Shown in pieces: positions 9,043-18,379 of a stretch of 64,000 nucleotides of DNA (position 1 is the stretch's first letter; each line of letters opens with the position of its first letter). The DNA is from Pareuzebyella sediminis. Lineage in GTDB: Bacteria > Bacteroidota > Bacteroidia > Flavobacteriales > Flavobacteriaceae. The notes below the pieces were generated by a model, which saw only the letters and a program-made list of their open reading frames with translations, ran no database searches and was not told where the DNA came from. The stretch covers positions 1,488,001 to 1,552,000 of the forward strand of contig NZ_VTZS01000001.1 of the NCBI RefSeq assembly GCF_008367235.1, given 5' to 3'. The translations under genes and the position numbers were made by a program.

Positions 9043-12000
9043 ATGAAATTATTTTTAAAGTATCTCATTCCTATATCCTGTTTTTCATTTTTTACCATTT
9101 TAGTTTCCTGCGATTCTACTCCGAAAAAGCCTAAGGAAAATCCGTTGGTCGTTCAAGAAGACTCTATTTCTGCGGCTTCTCACGCAAAATCGGCACGGGA
9201 AGAAATCACACCACAGATTGCCGAGGGTTTGGAACTTTCATTATGGGCCTCAGATTCGTTGGCACCGGACCCAATCGCTTTGGATATGGATAATGAGGGG
9301 AATGTATATATTACTCGTGCCGTACGCCCTAAACATTCGGAATTCGACATTCGGGGCTATCAAGAGTGGATGACACCTTCTATAAGTTTTCAGTCGGTAG
9401 AAGACCGGAGGAATTTTTTACATCGCACTTTTGCCCCTGAAAAAAGCGATGAAAATGAGTGGTTGGAAGACCTTAATGGTGATGGCTCGCACGACTGGAA
9501 GGATTTGGCCGTTGAAAAAGACGAGGTATGGAAAATAGAAGATAGCAACGGTGACGGTATTGCCGATCGCTCCACTAGGATTTTAGCTGATTTTGATGAA
9601 GAAATTGCCGATGTGGCTGGTGCCCTATTGGTTAGAGAAGATGAAGTATTTGTTGGAATAGGTCCTGATATGTGGCGCCTTACCGATACAAACGACGATC
9701 AGATACTCGATGAAAAGACCTCGCTCGCCCATGGCTTTGCGGTACATATCGGTTTTGGAGGACATGGAATGTCGGGTGCCATAGAAGGTCCCGATGGCAA
9801 AATTTATTGGGGAATAGGTGATATCGGTGCCAACTTGACCACCGTTGACGGTAAGAATTTCAAATATCCGAATCAGGGGGTTATCGTTCGCTCCAACCCT
9901 GACGGTACTGATTTCGAAGTTTTTGCCAGGGGACTTCGAAACACCCACGAATTCGTTTTTGATGCCTATGGTAATATTATATCTGCAGATAATGATGGGG
10001 ATCATCCTGGTGAAAGTGAACGATTGGTTCATATTGTGGAAGGTTCCGATGCCGGTTGGCGGGCCAATTGGCAATATGGTAAATATACCGACCCCCTCAA
10101 TAACGATTATAAGGTATGGATGGATGAAAAATTGTTCGTTCCCCGATGGGAGGGGCAGGCGGCCTATATCATACCCCCCCTGCAAAATTACCATAATGGC
10201 CCCACAGGGATGCAGTTCAATCCGGGTACGGCCCTGGGCAAAAAGTGGCTCAATAAATTCTTCTTGGTTGAATTCGTTGGAAGCCCCGACCGTTCCCATA
10301 TTTGGTCTTTTGGCTTAAAACCAAAAGGAGCCACTTTTGAACTTGACGGTGAAGAAAGTATTTTGAGCGGGGTCTTACCCACAGGTATCAGTTTTGGACC
10401 GGATGGTGCCCTATACCTCGCAGATTGGATTACCGGATGGGAGCCCAAAGACCGCGGAAGAATTTGGAAACTCGATGTAACCAACTCTCAAAATAATCTA
10501 AGCCAAGAGCGGGTAAAGACAGAACGTCTGATGACACTGGAGTATGAAGACCAGTCAAACGATGAACTCATGTCGCTCCTCTCCTATCCCGATATGCGCA
10601 TACGTCAGAAAGCGCAGTTTGCATTGGCCAAAAGCCGTGACGGTTACGAAACGTTTAAAGAGGTTCTTCACACCGATAATAATCAATTTGCCCGAATACA
10701 CGCCATTTGGGGCATCGGACAAATCGCCTCCCAAGACCTTGATAAAGCCGGAGCGTTAGCCGAATTACTAGCTGACAAAGATCCAGAAATTGTGGCTCAG
10801 GCCTTAAAGGTATTAGGGGATGTAAAATACGCCAAGGCCGGAGCAGCCTTCATTCCCCTGTTAAAAAATGACAATGCAAGGGTACGATTTTTTGCCGCAC
10901 AGGCGTTGGGTCGAATTGAGAATGAAGAAGCTGTTCAACCTTTGATCGATATGCTAGCGACCAATAACGACGAAGATGTCTATATAAGGCATGCCGGAGT
11001 ATTAGCGCTTTCACGTATAGGTAAAGTTGCGCCCATCGTCGCCTTGGCCGATAGTCCGGACAGAAGTCTACGCATCGCTGCGGTACTCGTTCTTCGTAGG
11101 TTGGAAAGCCCACAGGTTGCCCAATTTTTGAAAGATGAGGATGAATATATCGTTACGGAAGCAGCTCGGGCCATCAACGACGACTGGTCTATCGAAGAGG
11201 GACTACCCGCTTTGGCAGAAATACTTACCGTAGATAAATACAATACTTCCGAACCCTTGTTACGTAGGGCCATAAACGCAGCCCTTCGGGTCGGAGGAGA
11301 TAAAGAACTCGAGAACCTGATCGCCTTTGCCAAAAGAAAAGATGTCTCTAACGTCCTTCGTGGCGAAGCCTTGGCAGCTATCGGAACTTGGGCCGAACCC
11401 TCCGTTCTTGATAGGGTCGATGGTCGTTTTCGCGGCGAAATAAAACGTGATCCGCTTAAGGTTAAAGAAAAACTAGAAATGGATATACCCGTCTTTCTCG
11501 GGGATTCCAACCCTGAGATTTTGATAGGTATTACAAAAGCTTTGACCAACCTTAACATTGAGAGCCACAATCAGGCACTGTTCAATATCATGCAACGCAG
11601 CAAATCACCTGAAGTACGTTCCGAAATTCTGAAAGCGTTGGGCGAATTGCATTATAAAGACATTGAAACGGCCATGCAGCTCGGTATGCAAGACAAAGAT
11701 CCTGAAGTGCGCACTACCGCAGTGGGGTTGATTCCAAATTTAAATCTATCAAAAGAAAGACTTCCTGCTATTGTCAATCCTATTTTCGATAGGGGTTCGC
11801 TCCGTGAACAGCAGGGCTTAATGCACGTACTCGGAGAACTTCCCTTACAGAAGAGCGATGATGTACTTGAGCGGTTGTTGCAGAAGGCAAAGGCAAATCA
11901 ATTGAACCCGGGAATCATACTCGATCTCACCGAGGCTATAGAGGCCACTGGCTCAGAAACACTCATAGCACAATTGGAGGCGATTAAAGGAAGTGGAGAT

Positions 12001-12462
12001 TCACTTGAAGAGTACCGTGAGACTTTGGTCGGTGGTTCGTTCTGGGCCGGAAGAAACGTCTTTAATAGGAATCCCACAGCGCAGTGCACCCGTTGTCACG
12101 CTATTAACGGTGGAGGAGGAACTGTAGGTCCTCCCTTAGAGAATATCGGAAATATACTGACCCGAGAGCAAATTTTAGAATCCCTCATAGAACCTAGTGC
12201 AAGGATAGCTCCAGGATACGGAAGCGTTTCGCTTACTGTGAAAGACGGGCAGAAGGTCAATGGTATTCTAGAAGAGGAGACGGAAAACGAATTGACTTTG
12301 CGAACTTCGGATGCGGAGCCCTTGGAAATCGCCACCTCACGTATCGCAAGGCGCGAAAACCAACCTTCGGCTATGCCTGCCATGGGCCGTTTGGTTTCAA
12401 AAAGAGAATTAAGAGACTTAATAGAGTATTTGGCCTCCTTAAAGAAGGACCCGGATTCATAG
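9043..12462 (+). CDS. PVC-type heme-binding lipoprotein: dehydrogenase-like propeller, HEAT repeats and cytochrome c domain
   Basis: 1139 residues. A lipoprotein signal ends at Cys23 (ILVSC), so it is probably anchored to the outer membrane facing the periplasm or surface. Residues about 55-480 resemble the membrane-bound-dehydrogenase / PQQ-dependent sugar dehydrogenase propeller (GFGGHGMSGAIEGPDGK, GLRNTHEFVFDAYGN, GISFGPDGALYLADW). Residues about 500-960 are HEAT-like helical repeats with several RVRFFAAQALG-type units. The C-terminus is a c-type cytochrome with CTRCH at 1015-1019 and a methionine-rich candidate axial-ligand region (SAMPAMG). Such fusions are common in Planctomycetes and Bacteroidota and are thought to oxidise sugars or related compounds. 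The gene ends by overlapping the convergent gene by 6 bp. Confidence 0.9.
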   Translation: MKLFLKYLIPISCFSFFTILVSCDSTPKKPKENPLVVQEDSISAASHAKSAREEITPQIAEGLELSLWASDSLAPDPIALDMDNEGNVYITRAVRPKHSEFDIRGYQEWMTPSISFQSVEDRRNFLHRTFAPEKSDENEWLEDLNGDGSHDWKDLAVEKDEVWKIEDSNGDGIADRSTRILADFDEEIADVAGALLVREDEVFVGIGPDMWRLTDTNDDQILDEKTSLAHGFAVHIGFGGHGMSGAIEGPDGKIYWGIGDIGANLTTVDGKNFKYPNQGVIVRSNPDGTDFEVFARGLRNTHEFVFDAYGNIISADNDGDHPGESERLVHIVEGSDAGWRANWQYGKYTDPLNNDYKVWMDEKLFVPRWEGQAAYIIPPLQNYHNGPTGMQFNPGTALGKKWLNKFFLVEFVGSPDRSHIWSFGLKPKGATFELDGEESILSGVLPTGISFGPDGALYLADWITGWEPKDRGRIWKLDVTNSQNNLSQERVKTERLMTLEYEDQSNDELMSLLSYPDMRIRQKAQFALAKSRDGYETFKEVLHTDNNQFARIHAIWGIGQIASQDLDKAGALAELLADKDPEIVAQALKVLGDVKYAKAGAAFIPLLKNDNARVRFFAAQALGRIENEEAVQPLIDMLATNNDEDVYIRHAGVLALSRIGKVAPIVALADSPDRSLRIAAVLVLRRLESPQVAQFLKDEDEYIVTEAARAINDDWSIEEGLPALAEILTVDKYNTSEPLLRRAINAALRVGGDKELENLIAFAKRKDVSNVLRGEALAAIGTWAEPSVLDRVDGRFRGEIKRDPLKVKEKLEMDIPVFLGDSNPEILIGITKALTNLNIESHNQALFNIMQRSKSPEVRSEILKALGELHYKDIETAMQLGMQDKDPEVRTTAVGLIPNLNLSKERLPAIVNPIFDRGSLREQQGLMHVLGELPLQKSDDVLERLLQKAKANQLNPGIILDLTEAIEATGSETLIAQLEAIKGSGDSLEEYRETLVGGSFWAGRNVFNRNPTAQCTRCHAINGGGGTVGPPLENIGNILTREQILESLIEPSARIAPGYGSVSLTVKDGQKVNGILEEETENELTLRTSDAEPLEIATSRIARRENQPSAMPAMGRLVSKRELRDLIEYLASLKKDPDS

Positions 12463-13401
12463 CCCGGTCAGTTCCGACTTTAGTTGAGCGAATTCCGACA
12501 TCATGCTCGCCACAATTTCACTCGCGGGCAAAATGTCGTGTATTAGGGCTGAAACCTGGCCTATTTCTAATTCTCCCTCTTCCATGTCACCTTCGAACAT
12601 GCCTCTCTTGGCACGCCCCCGACCTAAAAGGGATTGTAGTTGCTCTTTGTTCGTGCCTTTGGCATAGGCTCTTTGTACGTCGTCGTAAAATTTGTTTTTA
12701 AGTAGCCGTACTGGTGCTAATTCTTTCAATGTCAAATGGGTATCGCCTTCACTGGCTTCAACGACCTTCTGTTTAAATAAGGGATGGGAAGAAGCCTCAT
12801 GGCTCGCTACAAAACGGCTACCTACCTGTACCCCATCAGCTCCCAGAACCATAGCGGCCAGCATAGAGCGACCAGAAGCAATGCCCCCAGCAGCAATGAT
12901 GGGAACTTCGATTGGTTCACGAACCGCCGGAATTAAGGTAAAAGTCGTCGTTTCGTCCCTTCCATTGTGTCCACCGGCCTCAAAACCTTCGACAACTACG
13001 GCATCCACACCTGCTTCCTGAGCCTTAAGGGCAAACTTGACACTACTAACTACGTGTACTACCGTAATACCTTTTTCCTTTAAGTAAGATGTCCATGTTT
13101 TTGGGTTCCCTGCCGAAGTAAACACGATTTTCACTCCTAGCTTAACGATAATGTCCATCAATTCTTGAATATCCGGATAGAGCATCGGTACATTGACCCC
13201 GAAGGGTTTGTCCGTAGCTTGCTGACATTTTTGAATATGCTCTCGCAACACTTCGGGGCGCATACTGCCTGATCCTAGAAGACCCAATGCTCCGGCTTTC
13301 GATACGGCGGAGGCCAAACGCCATCCACTGGCCCAGACCATACCGGCTTGAACTATAGGATATTGCACTCCGAATAGTTGGGTGATCTTATTGTTCGTCA
13401 T
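12457..13401 (-). CDS. nitronate monooxygenase family protein (2-nitropropane dioxygenase-like)
   Basis: 314-residue FMN-dependent TIM barrel. The N-terminal YPIVQAGM, the GLLGSGSM phosphate-loop region, FEAGGHNGRD with the conserved histidine, and PIIAAGGIASG/LGADGVQVGSRF for FMN binding are all present. Enzymes of this family oxidise alkyl nitronates; related proteins include enoyl-ACP reductase FabK, so a fatty-acid role cannot be excluded. A GTG codon lies directly before the ATG. The ATG is chosen because it gives the usual MTxNxITxLFGV start. The gene is convergent with the cytochrome c lipoprotein (6 bp overlap) and lies 56 bp downstream of mnmA on the same strand. Confidence 0.9.
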   Translation of the reverse strand: MTNNKITQLFGVQYPIVQAGMVWASGWRLASAVSKAGALGLLGSGSMRPEVLREHIQKCQQATDKPFGVNVPMLYPDIQELMDIIVKLGVKIVFTSAGNPKTWTSYLKEKGITVVHVVSSVKFALKAQEAGVDAVVVEGFEAGGHNGRDETTTFTLIPAVREPIEVPIIAAGGIASGRSMLAAMVLGADGVQVGSRFVASHEASSHPLFKQKVVEASEGDTHLTLKELAPVRLLKNKFYDDVQRAYAKGTNKEQLQSLLGRGRAKRGMFEGDMEEGELEIGQVSALIHDILPASEIVASMMSEFAQLKSELTGL

Positions 13402-13457
13402 CACATAGACACTTATAATTTGAAGGATTATCTTTTGAAAAATCCATTTAGAGGTAG

Positions 13458-14648
13458 TTAAGAAATTACCCCAGAGCCTATAAGCTCATCGGCGACATAC
13501 CATGCCACGAACTGGCCTTCGGTAATGGCGGATTGCTTTTCCTCAAAATCAACATATAGTCCACCCTCTATTTTGTAAAGAGTAGCCTGTTGCAATGGCT
13601 GTCGGTATCGTATACGGGCCATAACGGACATCTTCCCGTCAGTTTGTAGTGCCAAATCGGTCCGCACCCAATGAAGTTCCTCATCGGTCACGAACAAGGT
13701 TCTCCGATAGAGTCCAGGATGGCTCTTGCCTTGCCCTGTGTAAATCACATTTTCGTCGACATCGGTGTCGATTACGAACAAAGGCTCTTTGGTACCGCCG
13801 ACATGAAGGCCCTTTCTTTGACCCTTCGTAAAATAGTGTGCCCCTTGATGCTCCCCGACAATTTTACCATCATCAATATGGTATATTGGCTTTTTGGAAT
13901 TATAGTCCAATTCCTCCCGAATCGATTCAAAAGCCGGCTCTACTTCCCGATATTGGGAAATGGTGGAAGGCACCTCAACGATTACCCCTGTTTTCGGTTT
14001 TAATTTTTGTTGTAAAAAGTCGGGAAGCCTTACTTTTCCAATAAAACAAAGGCCTTGCGAATCTTTCTTATCGGCAGTAATCAATCCTTTTTCGGCTGCT
14101 ATTCTGCGCACCTCGGGTTTCGTCAATTCACCAATAGGAAATAAGGTTCTGGATAACTGTGACTGACTTAATTGGCATAAAAAATACGATTGGTCCTTAT
14201 TGCCATCCATACCTGCCAAAAGACGGTAGGTTTCAGTTCCGTCATTGTTCTTTATAATTCCTTTACGGCAATAATGTCCTGTAGCTACATAATCCGCTCC
14301 CAATTGTAAGGCAATATTCAGAAATACATCGAACTTGATCTCCCGGTTGCAGAGTACATCAGGGTTTGGGGTTCTGCCCCGCTCGTATTCAGCGAACATA
14401 TAATCTACAATACGCTCTTTGTACTGCTCGCTCAAATCGATAGTCTGAAACGGAATCCCCAATTTTTCGGCCACGATAAGGGCATCGTTGCTGTCTTCGA
14501 GCCACGGGCATTCTTCTGAAATGGTCACCGAATCATCGTGCCAATTCTTCATGAACAAACCAATCACCTCATAGCCCTGGGCCTTCAACAAATAGGCCGC
14601 GACACTAGAGTCGACTCCCCCAGAAAGGCCGACGATTACTTTTTTCAT
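13458..14648 (-). CDS. mnmA: tRNA 2-thiouridine(34) synthase MnmA
   Basis: 396 residues. MnmA thiolates U34 of the Lys, Glu and Gln tRNAs using ATP and a persulfide sulfur. The PP-loop SGGVDSS is at residues 9-15. The catalytic cysteines are recognisable in [12 protein letters not shown] and in QGLCFIGK, and the C-terminal beta-barrel carries [20 protein letters not shown]. The protein is somewhat longer than the Escherichia coli enzyme because of an insertion after the second cysteine (about residues 225-250), which I believe is usual in Bacteroidota. A GTG precedes the ATG; the ATG is chosen for the canonical [11 protein letters not shown] start. A candidate promoter lies at 14667..14705. 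Confidence 0.97.
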   Translation of the reverse strand: MKKVIVGLSGGVDSSVAAYLLKAQGYEVIGLFMKNWHDDSVTISEECPWLEDSNDALIVAEKLGIPFQTIDLSEQYKERIVDYMFAEYERGRTPNPDVLCNREIKFDVFLNIALQLGADYVATGHYCRKGIIKNNDGTETYRLLAGMDGNKDQSYFLCQLSQSQLSRTLFPIGELTKPEVRRIAAEKGLITADKKDSQGLCFIGKVRLPDFLQQKLKPKTGVIVEVPSTISQYREVEPAFESIREELDYNSKKPIYHIDDGKIVGEHQGAHYFTKGQRKGLHVGGTKEPLFVIDTDVDENVIYTGQGKSHPGLYRRTLFVTDEELHWVRTDLALQTDGKMSVMARIRYRQPLQQATLYKIEGGLYVDFEEKQSAITEGQFVAWYVADELIGSGVIS

Positions 14649-14666
14649 CACGAATCAAATTTGGTA

Positions 14667-14705
14667 CAAAAATACAAAATCTAATCGCTGTATCCGTACT
14701 TCAAA
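14667..14705 (-). promoter_or_regulatory. candidate promoter of mnmA
   Basis: On the minus strand TTTG (14702..14705) is followed after 18 nt by TAGATTTT (14676..14683). A second, perfect TAnnTTTG box (TATTTTTG) lies at 14667..14674, 18 nt before the ATG. Both fit the Bacteroidota sigma consensus; which one is used cannot be decided from sequence. Confidence 0.4.
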
Positions 14706-14825
14706 AAAATCGTTGAACGGTCAAATTCTAACGATAAACGAAAGATTGGTATTAAATGTCGCAAATACGTTAAACATCCTTTCAAAAATAAGCTATATTG
14801 TGAAATAATCTAAAAAAATACACTT

Positions 14826-16367
14826 ATGAAAAAGAAATACGCCTCAAAAAGCAAGGCCTTTGGATTGGGCCTATGTTCCGCCCTGCTGTTTTTCACCTCT
14901 TGCGAAAAGAGCGAGGTTAAAGAGACACCGGCACCGATAACAGGAAAGATGGTCGAGGAGGTCGACCAAACCGACCTTTATGGACTGATTTCCCAGAGGG
15001 AAGATGCCACCGGATTTAAAACCCTGCTGGACTATGCGAGCCCCGAGGTACAGGCCCTGTTCAGTGGCGATACCGAATATACCGTGTTTGTGCCTACCGA
15101 TGCGGCCTGGGACACCTTTTTCCTTAATTATTTAAATTACAACTCCATTTCCGATTTGACCATTGACAAGCGAAAAGATTTAGTAGATCTAATTTTATCC
15201 TATAGCATGGTCAGTGGCACTATCCCGGCCAGTTCACTCGAAAACGGACAGGTTCTTGAGAGCTTGGCCGAACAGCCCTTCACTATTTATAAATATAATG
15301 AAGACCCCATACGGATTGAAGATAATCTTGTAACGGAATTCAATGACGGGGATGAAAGCGCCAAAATAATAGAATCTGATGTAGAGGCTACAAACGGCAT
15401 CGTGCATATGTTAGATCGTTTGATCCTTCCAAAAGGATTTATTCAGACTTTGGCCAGACTAATTATAGAACGTGATGATACCACAATTTTTGAGGAAGCA
15501 TTAAGAAAGCTTGATTTACTTGAATTTTATCGCGATGTTACAAGAGCCCATGCTTTCGTACCCAACGATGCAACATGGCATACTTATTTTAATCTTTTAG
15601 GAGACGACTATAACAGTATAGATGATTTCGATACAGAAGAAGAGCTTGCTATATTGAGGGAGATCATTGAAGAGCATCTTACGAAAAAAATAGGTTCAGA
15701 CGGATTCTCAGCCTTTAGCGAACTAGAGGGAGATACACAATTGGTTATGCGGGATTATTTTGAAAATGGCCCCTTTGGTCTCAAAGATGCCACAGGTCTT
15801 ATAACCCAGTTCACCGAACTAGACATCAGCGCAGAGAATAGATCATATCTTTATATTATTGACCGCGTACTGTTACCTAAAGTAGCAGTAGACTTCTTTT
15901 TGGAGCACTATAAGAATTCCGTTCTTGATTTTATCATGAACATTGAAGACCTGGAACATATTTCGGAGGATATCACCTGTGCCCTAACCGACGGACTTCC
16001 CTCCTTTCTGACCGATGGTACGCCATTTACCCTATTCCTCCCCAACAAGGAGGCCTTAAAAGAACTATCGGATACCTACGGAGACCTCGACACACAGGAA
16101 GACAGGGAAATATTGGCCAATATCATCGCTTACCATCTATTCCTGAACGAAAAATTGGAAATGGCCGATATCGAGTTCGGCAAATCTTACAGGACATTCC
16201 AGAACGAGACGATTAGCTTTGAGACAGACGGTAGCGACATCACCATTTTAAACGCAAAAGGGGAAGCCAATGCAAATGTAGTCTCTGAGGACCATAATAT
16301 CTCCGGGGGAACCATTCACATTATTGACGGATTACTTATCCCCAACGAATTGAGTTTTTATGAGTAA
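14826..16367 (+). CDS. FAS1 (fasciclin) domain lipoprotein, three degenerate repeats
   Basis: 513 residues with a lipoprotein signal ending at Cys27 (FFTSC). Three FAS1-type domains can be traced, at roughly residues 48-200, 202-352 and 353-508. Each carries the YTVFVPTDAAW / HAFVPNDATW / FTLFLPNKEAL box and ends with a VxATNGIVHMLD-like H-box (clear in 1 and 3, weak in 2). FAS1 domains mediate adhesion and carbohydrate or matrix contacts, so a surface adhesion role is likely. The middle third (about 15380..15960) is visibly more AT-rich in codon choice than the two ends. A rho-independent terminator follows at 16416..16457. A second FAS1 lipoprotein gene is next, so the pair is probably paralogous. 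Confidence 0.88.
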   Translation: MKKKYASKSKAFGLGLCSALLFFTSCEKSEVKETPAPITGKMVEEVDQTDLYGLISQREDATGFKTLLDYASPEVQALFSGDTEYTVFVPTDAAWDTFFLNYLNYNSISDLTIDKRKDLVDLILSYSMVSGTIPASSLENGQVLESLAEQPFTIYKYNEDPIRIEDNLVTEFNDGDESAKIIESDVEATNGIVHMLDRLILPKGFIQTLARLIIERDDTTIFEEALRKLDLLEFYRDVTRAHAFVPNDATWHTYFNLLGDDYNSIDDFDTEEELAILREIIEEHLTKKIGSDGFSAFSELEGDTQLVMRDYFENGPFGLKDATGLITQFTELDISAENRSYLYIIDRVLLPKVAVDFFLEHYKNSVLDFIMNIEDLEHISEDITCALTDGLPSFLTDGTPFTLFLPNKEALKELSDTYGDLDTQEDREILANIIAYHLFLNEKLEMADIEFGKSYRTFQNETISFETDGSDITILNAKGEANANVVSEDHNISGGTIHIIDGLLIPNELSFYE

Positions 16368-16691
16368 AATTTTCCAAATGTTACGGTAGAAAAGCGAACG
16401 TAAAAATTATTAAAGAGCTTTCAAGTAGCGGTCAAACCTACATGAAAGCTTTTTTTGCTTCCAAAGATTTAAGGTTTCCTTGTTTCCTTAACCGGTCTGT
16501 TCACTAGGCACTAAAGGGAATCGAAAGCAAAATATAAACCTTCTTCAAAACACCTTCAGTTTTAAAGCGACAACGAAAAAATAGACCTGGTTCTTCTTAA
16601 ACTTTTCACAAAACTAAAGGCGTTATTTTGTATTTTATTTTTTTTGTTTAATCTTTAATTGAAATAATTAAACAATAAATAAAATAAGCTT
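16368..16691. other. non-coding gap between the two FAS1 genes
   Basis: It holds the terminator at 16416..16457, then AT-rich sequence without an ORF. The last 70 bp contain T-rich runs (TATTTTGTATTTTATTTT) that may include the promoter of the second FAS1 gene, but no clean TAnnTTTG with a -33 box was found. Confidence 0.5.
16416..16457 (+). terminator. intrinsic terminator of the first FAS1 gene
   Basis: AGCTTTCA (16416..16423) pairs with TGAAAGCT (16443..16450). After one A-A mismatch the stem extends by GTAG/CTAC. A run of seven T follows at 16450..16456. Confidence 0.85.
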
Positions 16692-18068
16692 ATGAAAAGA
16701 ATTATGAATTTTAAGACTGTCTTTGCTGCAGCATTTACTCTATTTTTACTGGTATCTTGTAGTGACGACGATAACGGACCTGGTGTTATTATTGAGCCAG
16801 ACCCAACGATTGTAGATCTCGCCATAGCGACACCGGATCTTTCGAACTTAGTAGCCGCACTTCAAGAAGCTGGCTTGGTCTCTACTCTTGAAGGCGCTGG
16901 GCCATATACGGTTTTTGCGCCTACCAACGACGCCTTTGCCGCTTTTTTGAACGAAAACGGTTTTGCTTCTGTTGCTGATATACCCGATGATGTGCTTACC
17001 CAAGTACTTCTAAATCATGTGGTTTCAGGTACGAATCTATCATCCTCGCTCTCAACGACCTATATTTCTTCATCTTCTACAGCAGGAGTCGATGGAAAAC
17101 CGTTGAGCCTTTTTGTTGATACCTCTGATGGAGTAAAAATAAATGGTGCCTCCGTTGTCACTCCCGATATCGAGGCGTCCAATGGTGTAGTTCATATTGT
17201 AGATCAGGTTATAGGTTTACCAAATATCGTTGATCATGCGCTCAACAATGGTGCACTTACTGAATTGGTAGGGGCACTCACCGCAGATGGCAACACAACT
17301 TTTACCGATCTTTTGAGCTCGACCGATGAAGTATTTACGGTTTTTGCACCGGTTAATGATGGCTTTACGGCATTCGATAATCCTGCCGGTAACGATATTA
17401 ACAATATATTATCCAATCATGTGATTGTTGGCAGTGCCCTTGCGGCAGCTGACCTTTCAAACTCATATGCCAACACGGCCGCCACAAATGAAGATGGTGA
17501 TTTTTTAAGTATATACGTGAACACAGATGATGGAGTCACCCTAAACGGTACGAGTTCGGTAGCTATCGCAGATATCGTAGCCACCAATGGTATCATACAT
17601 GCGGTCGATATGGTAATTGATCTACCAACTGTAGTCACTTTTGCCACTGCTGACAGTGAGAATTTTTCCACTTTAGCAGCAGCATTGACCGCTGACGGAC
17701 AGCCAGATTTTGTAGCTACCTTAAGTACGCCATGGGGTACAGCTCCGGCACCTTTTACCGTTTTTGCACCTGTTGACGGTGCCTTTGCCGAATTAGCTTC
17801 AATACCCGAGGGCGATGCCCTAACTGCCGTCTTACAACATCACGTGATCGCTGGGGCGAACATAGTTTCAGGAGATTTAAGCGATGGCTTGACTTCTCCG
17901 GCAACTCTAGAAGGAGATGCCCTAACTTTTACGGAAGCCGGTGACAGTTTTACCATTACCGATGGTGCAGGAAACAGTGGAATCAATATTGCTGTTGCTA
18001 ATGTTCAAGCCATTAATGGTGTAGTTCATGCTATCGACAAAGTTTTAATACCGGACACGAGTAATTAA
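16692..18068 (+). CDS. FAS1 (fasciclin) domain lipoprotein, three repeats
   Basis: 458 residues with a lipoprotein signal ending at Cys23 (LLVSC) and then a SDDDN acidic linker, the kind of signal that sends lipoproteins to the cell surface in Bacteroidota. Three well-conserved FAS1 domains follow, at about residues 38-177, 178-313 and 314-456. Each has a YTVFAPTNDAF-type first box and an ASNGVVHIVDQV-type second box. The sequence is rich in Ala, Asp, Asn and Thr, as expected for an acidic extracellular adhesive protein. It is closer to the FAS1 consensus than the upstream paralogue and has its own terminator, so it is probably transcribed separately. Confidence 0.93.
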   Translation: MKRIMNFKTVFAAAFTLFLLVSCSDDDNGPGVIIEPDPTIVDLAIATPDLSNLVAALQEAGLVSTLEGAGPYTVFAPTNDAFAAFLNENGFASVADIPDDVLTQVLLNHVVSGTNLSSSLSTTYISSSSTAGVDGKPLSLFVDTSDGVKINGASVVTPDIEASNGVVHIVDQVIGLPNIVDHALNNGALTELVGALTADGNTTFTDLLSSTDEVFTVFAPVNDGFTAFDNPAGNDINNILSNHVIVGSALAAADLSNSYANTAATNEDGDFLSIYVNTDDGVTLNGTSSVAIADIVATNGIIHAVDMVIDLPTVVTFATADSENFSTLAAALTADGQPDFVATLSTPWGTAPAPFTVFAPVDGAFAELASIPEGDALTAVLQHHVIAGANIVSGDLSDGLTSPATLEGDALTFTEAGDSFTITDGAGNSGINIAVANVQAINGVVHAIDKVLIPDTSN

Positions 18069-18099
18069 TACTATTTTACTATTCATAATGTGATGTGAA

Positions 18100-18134
18100 A
18101 GAGATCATTGGTAATTCAATGGTCTCTTTTTTTT
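18100..18134 (+). terminator. intrinsic terminator of the second FAS1 gene
   Basis: AGAGATCATTG (18100..18110) pairs with CAATGGTCTCT (18117..18127, one G-T wobble) around a 6-nt loop and is followed by eight T. Confidence 0.9.
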
Positions 18135-18312
18135 GCAGAACTTATCAATCTTTCATTTTTGAACAAAACGATAGACCTTTTTGTAAGAGCAAACATCACT
18201 TCAGGTGGTATTAGCATCTAAATTTGAGCTCTTGACAACTCTATTTTTTTTTTTAAACGGTAAAGATGCATCTTCACAGTCCCAAATCTTACCAAACCAA
18301 CCTAACTTAGGC

Positions 18313-18344
18313 AAGAAACCCTGACAGCGATGTCAGGGTTTCTT
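18313..18344. terminator. strong GNRA-loop hairpin, probable terminator of yidC
   Basis: AAGAAACCCTGACA (18313..18326) pairs perfectly over 14 bp with TGTCAGGGTTTCTT (18331..18344) around a GCGA tetraloop. It lies 35 bp beyond the yidC stop codon on the minus strand and could also stop plus-strand read-through. A hairpin with nearly the same core occurs at 57810..57835. Confidence 0.75.
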
Positions 18345-18379
18345 AATATTCTAATGATAACCGTCGAATAATCTGATTC

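Larger units (their letters stand above)
18069..18379. other. non-coding gap between convergent FAS1 gene and yidC
   Basis: Contains two terminator hairpins (18100..18134 and 18313..18344), a perfect palindrome AAGATGCATCTT at 18263..18274, and an AACCAACC tract at 18295..18302. No ORF is seen. Confidence 0.5.

Noticed and set aside
9625-10299. 224-codon open frame on the minus strand
   Set aside because: Lies antisense inside the well-supported cytochrome c lipoprotein gene, has no family features and no start context; a shadow of the real frame.
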